A stretch of DNA of 64,000 nucleotides from Jacaranda mimosifolia (lineage: Eukaryota > Streptophyta > Magnoliopsida > Lamiales > Bignoniaceae), in the NCBI GenBank assembly GCA_018894105.1, contig CM032125.1, forward strand, positions 35,077,032 to 35,141,031, read 5' to 3'. Shown here one piece after another: positions 22,508 through 35,800 of the stretch. The notes below the pieces were generated by a model. That model was not told the DNA's origin. It ran no database searches and was given only the letters and a program-made list of their open reading frames with translations. Positions within the stretch are counted from its first letter, which is position 1. Each line of letters starts with the position of its first letter. A program made the position numbers and the translations under genes.

Positions 22508-25500
22508 ATGTCTGAGATCTACGACAACTGGGAGAGGTTAGTGGCCAAGGTGCTGCGGAGAGAGGAGCTTTGGCAACTATTTCACGAGCAGTCACGAAGC
22601 CCCAGCATCTGCTCCGAATCATCGGATTTCAGATCTGGTTCTTGTCTTGACGATGATGACTTGAGATCTGCAGATTCAGAGGTTAAAGTTGAAGGAAGTA
22701 CTGATCTAATTGCTGCAAAGGAGATTGAGCAATATGCACCTGGTGAGTATGTGAGAAATGCGGCCATTACAGTGGTCAACGTGGATAAGCATCAGGTACG
22801 CTCATAATTAGCTATTAACTTGAAAACCCCGAACCCCCAACCTCACCACCACCACCCCAACCGAAAATAAAATAAAATAAAATTACAATTTAATTATGAG
22901 TATACTAAAGCATTCACAGCTTTAATTATAAAATTGATAACATTTAACTTCGAAATAAATATTCTCATAATTAACTCTCATTATAATTAATTCATAATTT
23001 ATGATTATCTTTTTATATATTAATTCCTTATAGCTGACTTGTTCCTTATAATGAAAATTAATAATTTTTGTTTCAAAAATTACATTTGCTATGAAAAATT
23101 TGTAGTTATATAGTCATAGCTACATAATTATTTTTGTAGCAACTTTTTTGTGGTGAATACCTTTTTTTTTTCTTGTCCTAAAATTATATTAAAATTAGCA
23201 AATTTTGTTTGAAGTTGGGGGTATATACAGAGGCGGAGCAAGGGGGGCTAGCAGGGCAACCGCCGCTCAAAATATTAAAATTTTATTTTTTACATTAAAA
23301 TTTTTATAATATTGTACTTTTGCCTTCCTCAAATTATAAATTTGTCCCTCCTTCTATTCAAAATATATCTTCTGCCCCATTGTACTTCTTTGTATGTATA
23401 ATAAAAAAAAATTATATTTTAATAATTTAGAATTTCGCTCCCCATAAACAAATATTGTGGCTAGATATATAATTATATTAAACGAGTAAATTTTTTGTTA
23501 GGGGATATCAGAATATAAAAAATTCATATTAAATTATGGTTAACTTTGTTTTACCTTTCCTTTACAAAATTTAACAATTTATTTTTTCTTTGATTGAAAG
23601 TTGGAATTATATAAACTTTGTATATTTTAATCTAGGAATTTAGGGTTATATACATAAGGTTTATTATTAGATTAGGGTTTATATAATTCTAATTTAATTA
23701 GCTTATTTTTATTTTTCATCTCTTATCTATTGGATATCCCTAAAATGAATATTCTTCTTCTTTTTTTCTACATTAACTATTGACATCTGCAGGAAAATAC
23801 TTTTACTCAGACAATATCGAGATTTCAAAGAATGGTATGTGCAGTTTATTATTTATTTTATGCCTATGATTCGGTGGTTAATTTGGAGTCTGCCTTTAGT
23901 TTCTGGTTCTTGGACCTTGTTTGTTTGTACTATTCCAAATTAAACTTTAACTTCCAAAACATTTGCAAATAAACATGCACATTATTCCATTCCATATATA
24001 ATAAAAATAATTCTTTTTTCCTAAAATGCTCTTCCAAAAAAATATATATTACAACTATACATATATATTTTATTTACACACGCACACACAACAATGATTC
24101 ATTAAAATCCAGTCCTTGTATATTTGGACATACAAATGTGAAAATTATTTCCTTACAAAATAATTTCAAACATATCATTTAATCTCAAAATATTTTTCAA
24201 CAATTCTTAAAATAAAATCAACAAAAATCACAGTCTCAAATTCCACTATCAAAATACAAATTCTCCTAAAATATGTATTTGGGTATTTTTAGGTCCTCAT
24301 CTGCATAGAAAAATATCAGTATAAAATTTCTAACATATTTTATTCATTTATTTTATAATATGACACTAATGAATAATTCAAATGAAACTTGAAATATTAT
24401 CAGTAAGAAAAATGCTATGTAATGTTTAAAATTGGTAGAATTTAGAGATTGATTATGGTATATGATATTATAATATAATAAAAACATATTAGTACAAAAT
24501 TAATATCGGAGATGTTACACAAAGTTAGACTCCAATAAAAAGGTTAAATAAATTAAAAGGATACTAAAGGTACTTGATTTGAAAATACATTTATTTTAAT
24601 TTTCTTTTCAATTGTTTGCTAGAATGAACTGCCACTTGTAGCAATGCAAAGCATACATAACATTAGATAAAAACAAAAAAGTCAGAACTCTGGAAAATCT
24701 CTGTTGTCTGTGATAATTTTTCAAGGGTGAGATATATATATTTTTTTTCAAGGATTTTTGTTTTTAGATTCTGACAGTCAAACGCATATATAATTTCCTC
24801 TCTTTATTAGTACTATTTTTCATTTGTAGGAAAATTGAAGTTGACTGTGATTTTTGCGTTCTCTTTTTTTGTTTTCCCTTTAATATAAAATGTCTTTCTT
24901 TTAGCTAAAAACTAGAAAAATATTCCTTGTTCTAAGAATTCTTGGACGTATTTTCTTAATTTGGCTCCTTTTTTGCAGAAGCTTGTGTTGAAATTGCATG
25001 TTGCTGATGATAAAATGCTCAAAGACGCCAAATTTAGTAAAAAAGCCATCAAAATAGCAAAGGTTCTCCCAGGTAAGGGTGCAAGTTGAGCGAGTCTATA
25101 CATATCAAGCTCAAATTCAAGATCTGGCCAAGTTTTAATATAGTGAACTTCCGAATTCAAGTGTGCATATATATATATATATATATATATTAAATAATAT
25201 ATAAAAATAATACTTAAAAGATTAGATGCCACATATTTAAGTAATTTACAACTTATAGTTCATGTATTGACTTTTATATCTCTTGTTTAATAGTAAATAA
25301 TAACTTAGGGCTTATTCTCTTATATTTTGGCTATTTCCAGAAAAAAATTTAGGAGAATGGGTTTTTGGGGAGAAAATTTGGAGAATGTGCCAAGTGTTTT
25401 TTTTTTTTTTTAATTTGGAAAAAATATGAAAAATGATTTAAGAATGAGTTGTTTGTTTCTTTATATTTTCGAGAGAGACAAACTTTACTGTCGATGTTAA

Positions 25501-27206
25501 ATCAGTTGCTTTTTTGTTAAGTTTGTAGGGTGAAAGTGATTTTATTAAGTATATATATTATATATGTATATATGTATATTTATAGTAGGTGATGTGCGTA
25601 ATATATATGTAATAATTGATATATTATTTTAATAAAATAATGTATAATTAATTCAATTGGTGTTTTGTTTTCAAATTTATATTTTTATGAATTTATTAAT
25701 AAATATTAATTATTTTTTTATCAGTATAAATATTAATTATTTATGAAATTATAATTATATCTTAATTATAAATATAAACTAATATCATAATTATAAAATA
25801 ATTTTCGGTATCAACTTAATTAAAAGAATTAATTATTATACATTAATTATAAACTAATTATTATTTATTCTTAAAATATGATTATTTAACTATTTATTAT
25901 TTATAATTTTTTAGAAATAAAACTTAGTTATTTATTTAAAAAATAATAATATATATATATATAAGACTTAATAGTGATTCATCAAATTAAAAAAATAAAT
26001 AATTTTATATCATCTGAAACTAAATCATCTTAAATTATTTATTAAACAAACAAGCATAGTATTTAATCATATGTGAAATATGAAACATAATTAATATATA
26101 CACAATAAGTTATTTAAAGAATTAAATAAATTAATTTAATTAAATTAATAAGTTATTTATTTACTTTTACTCATTATTTGATTAACACATTATTTCTTAA
26201 ATAAATTACTTAGTAACAATCAAAAGAACAAATTACTGAACTTTATAATTTTCTTGATAATTATTTTAATTGTATTAATATTAATTTATTAAACTTAATA
26301 TATCATTAAATAAATATCACGCTATAATTAATTTTTTATAATAATTTAAAATAAATGTGAATATTAATATTTAATGAAGATTAATTTTTTTAAGAAGATT
26401 AATTTATTTACTATATCAAATTAAAACATCTTAAATTATTTATTAAATGAATAAATATAATATGTTATTAATCATTACATATTAAATATAACTAATACAT
26501 TATTTAATTAATAAATAATTTAATTAATTTAATATATTATTTATTAAATTTAACTAATTTTCTCGACAATTAGTTTAATTAAATTTGTAAACATAAGTTT
26601 TAAAAAGTTTTAAATAGTAAAGTTTTAATATTTTTCATATATGTAAATATATATGTGTGTGTATATATGTATATATGAGTGAAGTGAGAGAGTGATAAAT
26701 GAATGAGTGATGCGAAAGATGGAGTGAGAAAATAAGGGGATGGGTGTGTTTTTTAGAATGTAGGGTTTTTTTGGGTGAATTGTGAGTGATTTTTTGGGTA
26801 AAAAATTGTAGTGTTTTGAAAGAAAAATTGGAGAATGCGTATGTATTTTGAAATTTTTTAGGGGATTGGAAAATTTTTTCCCAAAACGTAAGAGAACAAA
26901 CCCTTATAAGTAACTAAATTATAAATTATAAAAAAATAATAGTATAATAGATTTGAAGAAAAATATAAATTTTTCTATTTTCAAACTCAATATTCATCAC
27001 TGAGTTTAAATTCGAAGTCTTAAACGTAGGAGTTCAATGAGCTCAAGCTCATGTATTATACAAAAGAGTTGAGTTTGAATTTGAAATTTTTGCTAAGTTG
27101 AGATTGTTTGCGGCCTTACTTTGTCGTTCTAAACTGCACCCAGTTTATTGAATGGGCTGCCACTACAGTATCATTGTAAAATTGGGGAGGTGGATCCCAA
27201 TGGTTG
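22508..27206 (+). pseudogene. HMA array copy A: DNWERL-type N-terminus spliced to a partial HMA domain
   Basis: Exon 1 (22508-22795, 96 codons) begins MSEIYDNWERLVAKVLRREE and continues through a Ser-rich and Asp-rich stretch. A 42-bp exon (23793-23834, CAG acceptor, GTATGT donor) and an HMA exon (24979-25072: KLVLKLHVADDKM...) follow in frame. The expected last exon, with the second half of the HMA fold, is missing: after 25072 come intron sequence and a 1.6-kb MITE. At 27178-27206 only a tail remains (EVDPNGCVTS, stop), aligned with [11 protein letters not shown] of copy D. DNWERLV...LRRE recalls the N-termini of callose synthases of the GSL8/CalS10 type (from memory, unverified). Probably a pseudogene; a short transcript of the first three exons is possible. 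Shared 3' UTR sequence follows (GTTATGGTTTTATTTT). Confidence 0.75.
25308..26903. mobile_element. Long (1.6 kb) TTA-flanked non-autonomous DNA transposon in copy A
   Basis: Ends GGGCTTATTCTCTTATATTT and (opposite strand) GGGTTTGTTCTCTTACGTTT are inverted repeats; TTA occurs at 25305-25307 and 26904-26906. The interior is extremely AT-rich with no sizeable frame. It lies where the last exon of copy A should be approached and its arrival coincides with loss of that exon. Confidence 0.82.
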
Positions 27207-27314
27207 TGTTACTAGTTGAAAAACAATTAAATATGAATTTAAAAGTTATGGTTTTATTTTTTAAAAGGGGTATACTTAATGGTTTTTATCTACTTTTTGG
27301 AGTTGTGTACGCAG

Positions 27315-27653
27315 GTGCTGTTTGGTTTTTTTTTCATTTCCATCATTTCTAAAATGATGAGAATTAGTTATGTGATATGATGTGGAAATAAAAATGAATT
27401 TGGATTAAATGTTAGAAATGTAATAATTATGTTGGTTTTGATAGGTTAGTAGGTAAAGAGAGATAGAAATAATGAAATAGAAAGAGAAAATATATAGGTT
27501 ATTGGCAAAAAATATATAAGTTATTGGCAAGAAAATATATTTTGAAAATGAAAATGAAAATTATATTGGTTGAAAATTTCTAAAAGGTGATGATTGCTAT
27601 TTCTGAAATAGTAGAAAATGAAAAAAGTGGGTGTGAAAATAAAACCAAACGGG
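27315..27653. mobile_element. MITE of the TGTTTGGTTTCATTTCC family
   Basis: Begins GTGCTGTTTGGTTTTTTTTT and ends GAAAATAAAACCAAACGGG. The interior (GATGAGAATTAGTTATGTGAT) matches MITEs in the introns of copies B (35471-35797) and E (about 44101-44445). Exact boundaries are uncertain. Confidence 0.7.
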
Positions 27654-28389
27654 AAAGGTTTTGATTAAGTACATCAGTTGTTAGTGCAGTGACTGTCTAT
27701 ATAAGATACATGTGTAAAACTATGAAATTGATAATAACAAAATTTTAATGTCAAGATATTTGTATTTAATCAGACAAATTTCAAATAAAGTCTACCCGTA
27801 AATAAATTATAATAGAACATTAGAATCATAGAGAACATGTTTACTACAAAAAAAAATGAAAAAAAAAAAATTATATATTAAAGTGTTTCAAGTATTCTTG
27901 AGACTTAAAATATTCATAAGTCTAATAAAACAAATGAAAACATTTTAAATAAAGCTTAAATAAAAAATAATATAATCAACAAAAACCGTGAACAACTTAC
28001 TGTTAAATTATATCTCAATTTTATCGTGAGCAAATGGTGAACTATATTAATTCTTAAGATGACTTGCATTATAATCACATAAAAATGGTTAATAGTTTTC
28101 TTAATTCAGCATGTTTTGAAGAAATGACTGCCAGGAGAGAAAAAGGGTGGCATTAAAAATTTAAGGGGTATGATTAATTCAATTTATATCAGCTAAAAAA
28201 TTTACATAGTGTTATTGATTAAGGAGAGTGAAATTGAATTTCTTATATTAGTTAATTTATGTATATGTATAGTCATAATAATTGATGTGTATATATATAT
28301 ATAATGATTAATAGATTATGAATAAGATTTATTTTGAGAATATTTTGAATATAGTGTTACTATTTAATTTTTTATGCTTTATTGATGAA

Positions 28390-31046
28390 CTAGCATATAC
28401 CCCATGCTATGCATGGATGTAATTAATTATTATTGAAAACATAATATATTTGTATTGTTTTTATTTTATGTAAAAATAAGTTTAATACATGTTTTTTTTA
28501 AAATAGATAAATAATATCAAAATTAAAGAGTTTTTCACACCAAATCATATGTATTAATATCAATAAAAAGTAATAAAAACTTAAGCTCATCACATTATTA
28601 TCAATTTAAAAATGTACGATATAAAAATGCAAAAACTCTTATTTTTTTCCATAACCCAAGAAAATTTAGTCAATTTAAAAGAAATTGAACAAAATAATAA
28701 AAAGTATAATAACTGCAAAGATATGAAAGAATAATAAACAATATTAACAATATAAAAACTTACTGCACAATTAAAAAAAAATTCAAATAAAAGGTAAATA
28801 TATTTGGGACTATTTTGAGTTTGAACATCAAATCTTATACCTATAAGTGCAAGGATAATGCTATCCGGCCAAATGAGTGGTTGCAAATTTTTATACAATT
28901 AGCTTGAAAGTTTTCATATCACTTTTTAAAAGACTAAGCCAAGTGGAACACTACATTAACGGAAGAAAATGCTCCTCCAAAGTATTAGAAATCATGTTTT
29001 GAAATACTAAATCTAGCAAAAATTTAATCACATTTTGAAGAACTACTGATAAAACAAAAGTAACATTATATTAACTTTTTCAAGTATAACAAATACTCAA
29101 TCAATAAAACCAAAAATCACATTACATAAGTTATGAGTTTTCTTTTAAAGTAGAAATTAAGACATGATTCATCTTTATCTTAAATTCCTTCATCACTTTC
29201 GTCACTTGTGAGACTCTATATCAGAAATTGATCACTTTTTAATATGCTTTGAGACCTTTTCAACCTAAAATTGCATTATGATAAAAAAATTCTCTGCATT
29301 CCAAATAATTATTGAAAGTGGACTAATAATAAATAATAATTTTTTTCACGTGTTATTTACCTTCATTTCCCAACTTGATTGTATCGTCGTCATATTAATA
29401 TAATGATTTCTATTATTGTTCCATCAAAAATCATCTATGTCCAAACCTCCTGATTATTCATATAAAAAAGGTAAAATAAATTAATGATTAATATTTCTCA
29501 TGATCCTTAAAATATTAAGGTTGTAGCAGTTTTCTAGTTGGAGGAGGAGGGGGGGAGCAATACATTTATATGATTCGATATATCTTATACTTGAAATGAA
29601 CATGAAGAAAATACCATATGAATCCTTACAAATAAATCAAAAAAGAATCATTCTTTGATCCAAAATTTCTTGCTCATCCATTTCCTGTGCCCAGCTCATT
29701 TGTCATACTCTGCCATATTAACATAGAGAACATTAGGTTTTCAACAATCAAGAAAAGATAATTATATTTAATTATATATATATATATGAAGTCAAAATTC
29801 AATAGATACCAAATTCTAGCAGAAAATGAATTTATTGTGGAAAAATTTATTGATTTTTCCTTCTTTTAGACTTGAAAGACCGAGGCAAAGTTTTTTGAAA
29901 TTTGAATTTTTTCTATTTCTTCCAGTTATGTTTGCATGGAATCACATAGCCCCTTTATGTAGCTGTATGAAGCAGAAAAGTCTTAACCTACTCGAACGTT
30001 TTTGATATTATCTTATTCTTATATATAATATTAAAGGATAATATTAAATCTTTATTTGATAGAGATTGGATGTCGCCTAATGAAATTTGTTTTATTGTTA
30101 TATCTTATTAGACTGTATTTTGTTGGTTGAAAAATATCAACTTTATAGGTAGCTATATTAGATTTATTGACCAAATAAATATTTAGAATGTTATTTAAAT
30201 TAATTATTATATTTAAAATTGAATTTGATACTTCAATATATAAATAAAACTATTAAATTGATTATTAGTACTTTATTTTACACATAGCCTCTTATAATTA
30301 GTCATAAAATTAATAGTTTTTCCAAAAAAAATTCATCATAAACAATCAGGTGTAAATAAATTTAGTTATTAAAACTAAGAGAAAACTTAAAAAAGATCTT
30401 TAAAAAATCATAAATTAAGAAAATTTTAATATATTCTAAGTGTAAGATGAAACAAATTTTATAGATAATTATTTTTCTAATATTAAAGGCCAATTAAATA
30501 ATTATTTATTCAACCAAGAAAATAATTTCGAAACTTTAGAAATATTTATATGGAATAAATAAGTGTTCAACTAATATGAATAGAGCAACCAACTACTAAT
30601 AATTTTTTTGTTTTAATTAAAATTTTAAAAATTTTAAAAATTTAGTGCGAATTAATTAAAAAAATAATGACTTTATCTTAGAGACTATTGTTTATTTTTT
30701 TTCAATGGAGATGTAGCAACTTTATCTTAAGCAATTAAAGAAAAAAGATTTTATGAATTTTTTATAATCTAGTATTAACATCTAATTGTTAATAAATAAA
30801 ATAATTATATTTTTAAATTTGAATTAAGTTCTTACTTAATAGTATAGAGAGATATATTTTAAATTTCAAATGAAAGAAAATTAGAAATAAGATATAATCA
30901 TATCGTTTAGAGATAATAATCAATAATTTATGAATTTAATTAAAAAACTCAAAATTCTAAAAACTTACCACTTGGCCAAAATTGCAATCAAAATTGAGTA
31001 ATTGTGAGTCTCACACCATTGTGCTATATATAATAGTATAGAGAGG
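28390..31046 (-). mobile_element. Non-autonomous Helitron (2.66 kb), empty site in block A
   Basis: On the minus strand the 5' end reads TCTCTATACTATTATATATAG and the 3' end carries the hairpin CCATGCATAGCATGG followed by GTATATGCTAG then T. These are the Helitron hallmarks: TC start, subterminal hairpin, CTRR end, insertion between A and T. Block A runs uninterrupted from TTATTGATGA into TATGGATATT at 19611-19630, so it is the empty site. No Rep/helicase frame exists; the 102-codon frame at 28590-28898 has no domain. Confidence 0.88.
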
Positions 31047-31189
31047 TATGGATATTTATTTGAATGTGTCTTTAACATAAAGAAGCCCTAAATCGTAGCG
31101 ACCATGTCAAATTTATTTAATTTAAAAAATTCGAAACTATTTTTCCACGTTCAGCAACAATTAAAGTTTGTTTTGCCAGTATTAATTTA

Positions 31190-31280
31190 AACATTGACTA
31201 ACGACTTTTATTTGATCCTTAATCACGTTGTACAAATGCAAACAACTCCCCACCATGCATGATTGCTCACATAGTAGTTT
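31190..31280 (+). promoter_or_regulatory. Conserved upstream module B (degenerate G-box)
   Basis: Same ATTGACTAACGAC block as copies A and C, but CACGTG has become CACGTT. Confidence 0.5.
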
Positions 31281-31641
31281 CCAATTACTGTTAGTTCTTT
31301 ATAAATAAAGAATATCTTATATTTTGGATCACATAAAATAATTAACAATTCCTACAAAAGAAGAATTGTTGGTGAATTCTGCGTTTTCACAAGCAAGAGT
31401 GGCAAGGAAAGATTAGTTGTGTCCTATGTTTTTCTGTTTGGTAGGGCTAAAGTGTTTCCTTGGGTTTACACTAACCGAATTTTCTTAGAATGATCGAACT
31501 TGATATATATTCATTCTCCAAAGTCATATTTTAAAATGTAATAAATTATTCTCAAAATATCTTGAACCCTAATCTTCGAAGGAAATTCAATACGACTTTT
31601 AATAGTCCTAATATAATTTTTCTTAAAAAATTAAGCATTAA

Positions 31642-32292
31642 GGGCCGGTTTAATTTGTGATATGGAATGTGGGGTGATAGGATGAAATGGGGGATGAAGA
31701 GTAGTATTAGAATAATTTTATATTTTTTATATTATGTTTACTTTGTGGGATTATATGAATGATAAAATTGGATTATTGTATCGAGAATATTTACATAAAC
31801 ATGAATTATATTATTTGGATAAATATAAAAGACTAAGGTACCCCTAATTAAAATATTTTTCTATTTAGCATAAAGAAATTAATTTTTCTTCATTTCAATA
31901 CAACATCCAACTATTTCTTCTTTTTTCTATTTAGCATAAAGAAAATATTTTTTTTTCTATTTCAATACAACATCTTTACACAAATTATATATATATATAC
32001 ATATATCAATTTTTCTTTTAATTATTTTAATATAAATATATTTTTAATATTTAATATTTTTAATTATTTTTAAATTATTTGATTGGCGCTACAACAAGAA
32101 ATTATTTGAATTTGTAGCGCCAAAGGTATGATAAAACTATCACACCTCAAGGCTGGAATGTCTCATCCAACAAATAGCCCGCACAGTTGCATGCTGATGA
32201 TTTTTTATAGGGGCGAAATCATAAAAAGTAAACATGAGATGACGTAGGATATGGGCTTTCATCCTGCCTCATCCAACAAAGTAAACAAGCCC
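31642..32292. mobile_element. Harbinger-type MITE (651 bp) with TAA duplication
   Basis: Ends GGGCCGGTTTAATTTGTG and (opposite strand) GGGCTTGTTTACTTTGTTGG; TAA at 31639-31641 and 32293-32295. Block A at about 21118-21140 lacks it. It contains an internal direct repeat around TTTCTATTTAGCATAAAGAA (about 31858 and 31925). Confidence 0.85.
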
Positions 32293-35200
32293 TAAATATA
32301 TACATATATATCACATTCGTTACATTTATATATGGAAAAACACTAATATATATATATATATAATACATTTCACTCTACTAACCAAATAAAATACCTACTG
32401 ATTTGATATTTAAAATAGAAAATATCACATCTCAAAATTTGAAAGAAAAGAAAAAGGAAAAAAAGAAAACACCACAACCACCTACAAATAAAAGCAAAAT
32501 TGCATTGTATTCCTCAAATTTACTCCTCAAAATAAATTCTCCGTAAATGTTTATTTTAAAACAATATCAAATAAAACCTTATTACATAAATTTATTTCTT
32601 GTCCTTAGCTGGATGCTGGCATTACTCAAATAAAATTCTAATGTCTTTTGATTCTGCGAAGGGTTTAGGGTATAGTAAACATGTTATGATGATAATTTTT
32701 TGTGAGAGGCATTCCTTCTCTCAAACTTTCTTCCAAAGTCGCATACTTATTTCGATATGGGGGGGAAATTAGACTCCACACAAGATGCTTCGATTGTATT
32801 TCATATTTTATTTCATTTCATAAATATTTAATCATGAATAACATATGTTAATGAATTATTTATAAGTGAAATAAACATCCAAATGTAATATACATATATT
32901 AAACGCATGTATTCATCATTGTTTAAAAAATTGGATCGCATAAGTTGGATAGTCAACCACCTTTTAAACCAATTCGATTTTCAGTAAAAATCAATAGACA
33001 AAAAAATTGTCCTATTTTGTTAAAGTTTGAATAGGCAATCGAACCATTGAACTGTTCATGGTTTATTAAAATCAGATTGATTCATTTAGTTTCCATGAGT
33101 TATTCATTTATTTTCCTTTCCCCCCTTTAATTTTTGGCATAATTAATATTTCTTTTGATCTCTATTTTTGATTTTTTTTGCCTAATGTGCGAATCTCGAA
33201 GGCTAAGATATATATTAAAAAGCTAAAAGCCTAAATTACTCAAACAAATTTACAAAATGAAAGCCCCAATTCAAATATAATATTCTAATTTGTAAATTCG
33301 ACAAGAAGGTAGAAATCCTTAGTCCCTTATCCAACCCATGCAGCTAAAATGGCTGTCTCTTTCAAGAATTTCACTTATAAAATTGAACAATATAATTTAG
33401 ATTCTTTATATTTTATATTTGGTATTTTATCAACTTTTAAGTAATATATAAAATATACAATAAATATTACGTAATTATGATATCATAGTTCAACTATGAT
33501 TCAATCAACAGATCGTGAATCAATAAATTTTTTAATTTAATAAATAATCCAATTTTTTTAATACTGATATTCATAAAATAAAATAATAGTCATAGACTCG
33601 TGCATTGAATAGCATAAAAGATCCGGCAATCTTGACTAGCACCATAACCCGCGGCCGCTTTCTCACCAGTACTTAATTTCATTGAAAATTGGAGAGGTGG
33701 AAAAAGGAAAAGGCATTCCCAATCACAATAATATAGTCAAGACCAAAACATTTTTGGATCGAAGATTAAAACATTCGCAATGTTTCAGATCTACGACAAT
33801 TGGGAGAGGTTAGCGGCCGCGGTGTTGCGGAGAGAGGAGCTCTGGCAACTATTTCATGAGCAGTCACGAAGCCCCAGCATCTGCTCCGAATCATCGGATT
33901 TCAGTTCTAGTTCTTATCTTGACGATGATGACTTGAGATCTGCAGAGTCAGAGGTTAAAGTTAAAGGAAGTACTGATCTAATTGCTGCAAAGGAAATTGT
34001 ACAATATGCACCTGGTCAGTCTGTTAGAAATGTAGCCCCTGCACCTGCAGTCAACATGCATCATAAGCATCAGGTACGTACACTTGTAACTTGCTATTAG
34101 TTTGGAGACTCTCTCTGTCTCCCCACTTCAAAAAATCAGGTACCGAATGCACTCGTAGTTAGCTCTTGTTATTATCAATTCTAATTATTTTTGTATATCT
34201 ATCTTTTTAAAAAAATAATATGTAATTAAATTGCTGTGCTTTTAATGAATATAACTGCGGATGATAGTTAACAATTTTTGTTATTTGTTGTTTTAAATAA
34301 TTACATTTATTATGAAGATTTTATATTTATAGTTTGTGGCTGTATAGCAATTTTTTTGTAATGAGTATTTATTTTTTTAATACTGCTTTCTTTTTTATTT
34401 TGATTTTGATTATTAAATAGTAGATTTTATCAAGGGTTTTATTGAATTTATAAATGGTTGGTTAAGATTGTTTTTCTTTTCCTTTACAAATACAAATTCA
34501 ACTATTTCTTTTAATTTGCCTTTGACCGAAAGGTCGGGATTATATGAATTTACTAGATCTGTTATCTATTTATACAAATACATGTAAGAATTCACTAGAT
34601 TTGAATATGTAATCCCACTTTTTATATGTCAAATTTATATTATTGGGCCAAATGCAACTCAACAATAGTTTTGATCTAATAATTTAAGCTTATTGCAAAA
34701 GGTTTATTATTAGATTAATTAGGGTTTAGGTTATTCTAATTTAATGAGCTTATTTTTATTTCTTCATCTCTTTTCCTGGATTTCTCTAGATTTGGAATCT
34801 GCCTTTAGATTCTGAATCTTGACTTTGCCGTTTGCCAGGAACTTTTTGAGGATGTAATAATTTACTTTATTTTTTACTTTTTATTTTTATCTGAAATTTG
34901 TTTTCATAGATTCTGGGGTTTAGATCTTCTATTCCAATTTATATTTCATTTCATATTTTATTTCATAGATATATAACACATATATTAAATATTTCTTTAT
35001 GAAAATAATTGTTCGAGATTTAGATACACTTGATATATATACATCAAATTTGAATAGATTATGAAACATGAAATAAAGTAGAGGATCCAAAATATAGATT
35101 CTGATGCTCAAACGCATAATTCTTCCGCTCTTTATTATTACTATTTTTATTTGTAGAAAAGTTGAACTTCATTGTGATTTTTACAGACTCTCTTTTGGCT

Positions 35201-35470
35201 TCCCTTCCAACGAATGTCATCGCGCCCAAATGGAATTATTCTTGAGCCCATCGTACGTGCATTTTAATATAACACAATGTATATATTTTAGCTAAAAACT
35301 AGGAAAGATTTTCTTATTCTAATAATTTTGGATGTATATCTTAATTTGGATCCTAATTTGTTGCAGAAAGTTGTGTTGCTGTTGGACTTTACCGATGACA
35401 AAATGAGGTCAAAAGCCATGATGAAAGTCTCCCGCCTCTCAGGTACCCAACTGTACTAGTGCAAAACTTA

Positions 35471-35797
35471 GGGCCCGTTTGGTTTCATTTCCATTTCTAA
35501 TTTTTATTTCCATCATTTTTAAAATGGTGAGAATTAGTTATGTGATGTGGAAATAAAAATGTGTTTGGATGAAATGTTTGGAAATATAATGATTATGTTG
35601 ATTTTAATAAGTTGTAGGTAGAGAGAGATAGAAATAATGGAATAGAGAGAGAAAAGATATATAGGTTGTTGGAAAATGTGTTTTGAAAATAAAAATTGAA
35701 ATTATATTGGGTGAAAATTTTTAAAAAGTCATGATTTCTATTTTTGGAATAGTAAAATTGATGAAAATGGGGTTTGGAAATAAAACCAAACACCTCC
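35471..35797. mobile_element. MITE 1 in HMA intron of copy B
   Basis: Ends GGGCCCGTTTGGTTTCATTT and (opposite strand) GGAGGTGTTTGGTTTTATTT; flanks TTA and TAA. A related element occupies the same intron site in copy E, while copy F (about 55150-55190) has no insertion. Confidence 0.82.
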
Positions 35798-35800
35798 TAA

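Larger units (their letters stand above)
19430..25072 (+). repeat. Segmental duplication block A (pair of block B, 28205-35442)
   Basis: Upstream DNA, first exon and HMA exon of copy A match block B in order and orientation: 19440-19690 with 28211-28390 plus 31046-31115; 20620-21480 with 31125-32650; 21480-22500 with 32700-33780; 22508-22795 with 33780-34073; then the intron and the HMA exon. Differences are mostly clean insertions listed separately. Confidence 0.9.
28205..35442 (+). repeat. Segmental duplication block B (pair of block A)
   Basis: Collinear with 19430-25072, carrying an additional Helitron (28390-31046) and a MITE (31642-32292) that block A lacks, and lacking block A's 910-bp MITE and the 42-bp exon region. 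Confidence 0.9.

Noticed and set aside
23222..23450. Possible MITE starting GAGGCGGAGCAAGGGGGG in copy A intron 1
   Set aside because: The start is typical of plant MITEs, but I found no matching inverted end or target duplication.
28590..28898. 102-codon minus-strand frame as a Helitron protein
   Set aside because: Hydrophobic low-complexity translation of AT-rich DNA; no Rep or helicase motifs.
35104..35295. Conserved small frame in HMA introns of copies B and F (MLKRIILPLFIITIF...)
   Set aside because: It lies in intron 1; the E copy has lost the start and gains a stop, and copies C/D lack the segment. Conservation is explained by the duplication.
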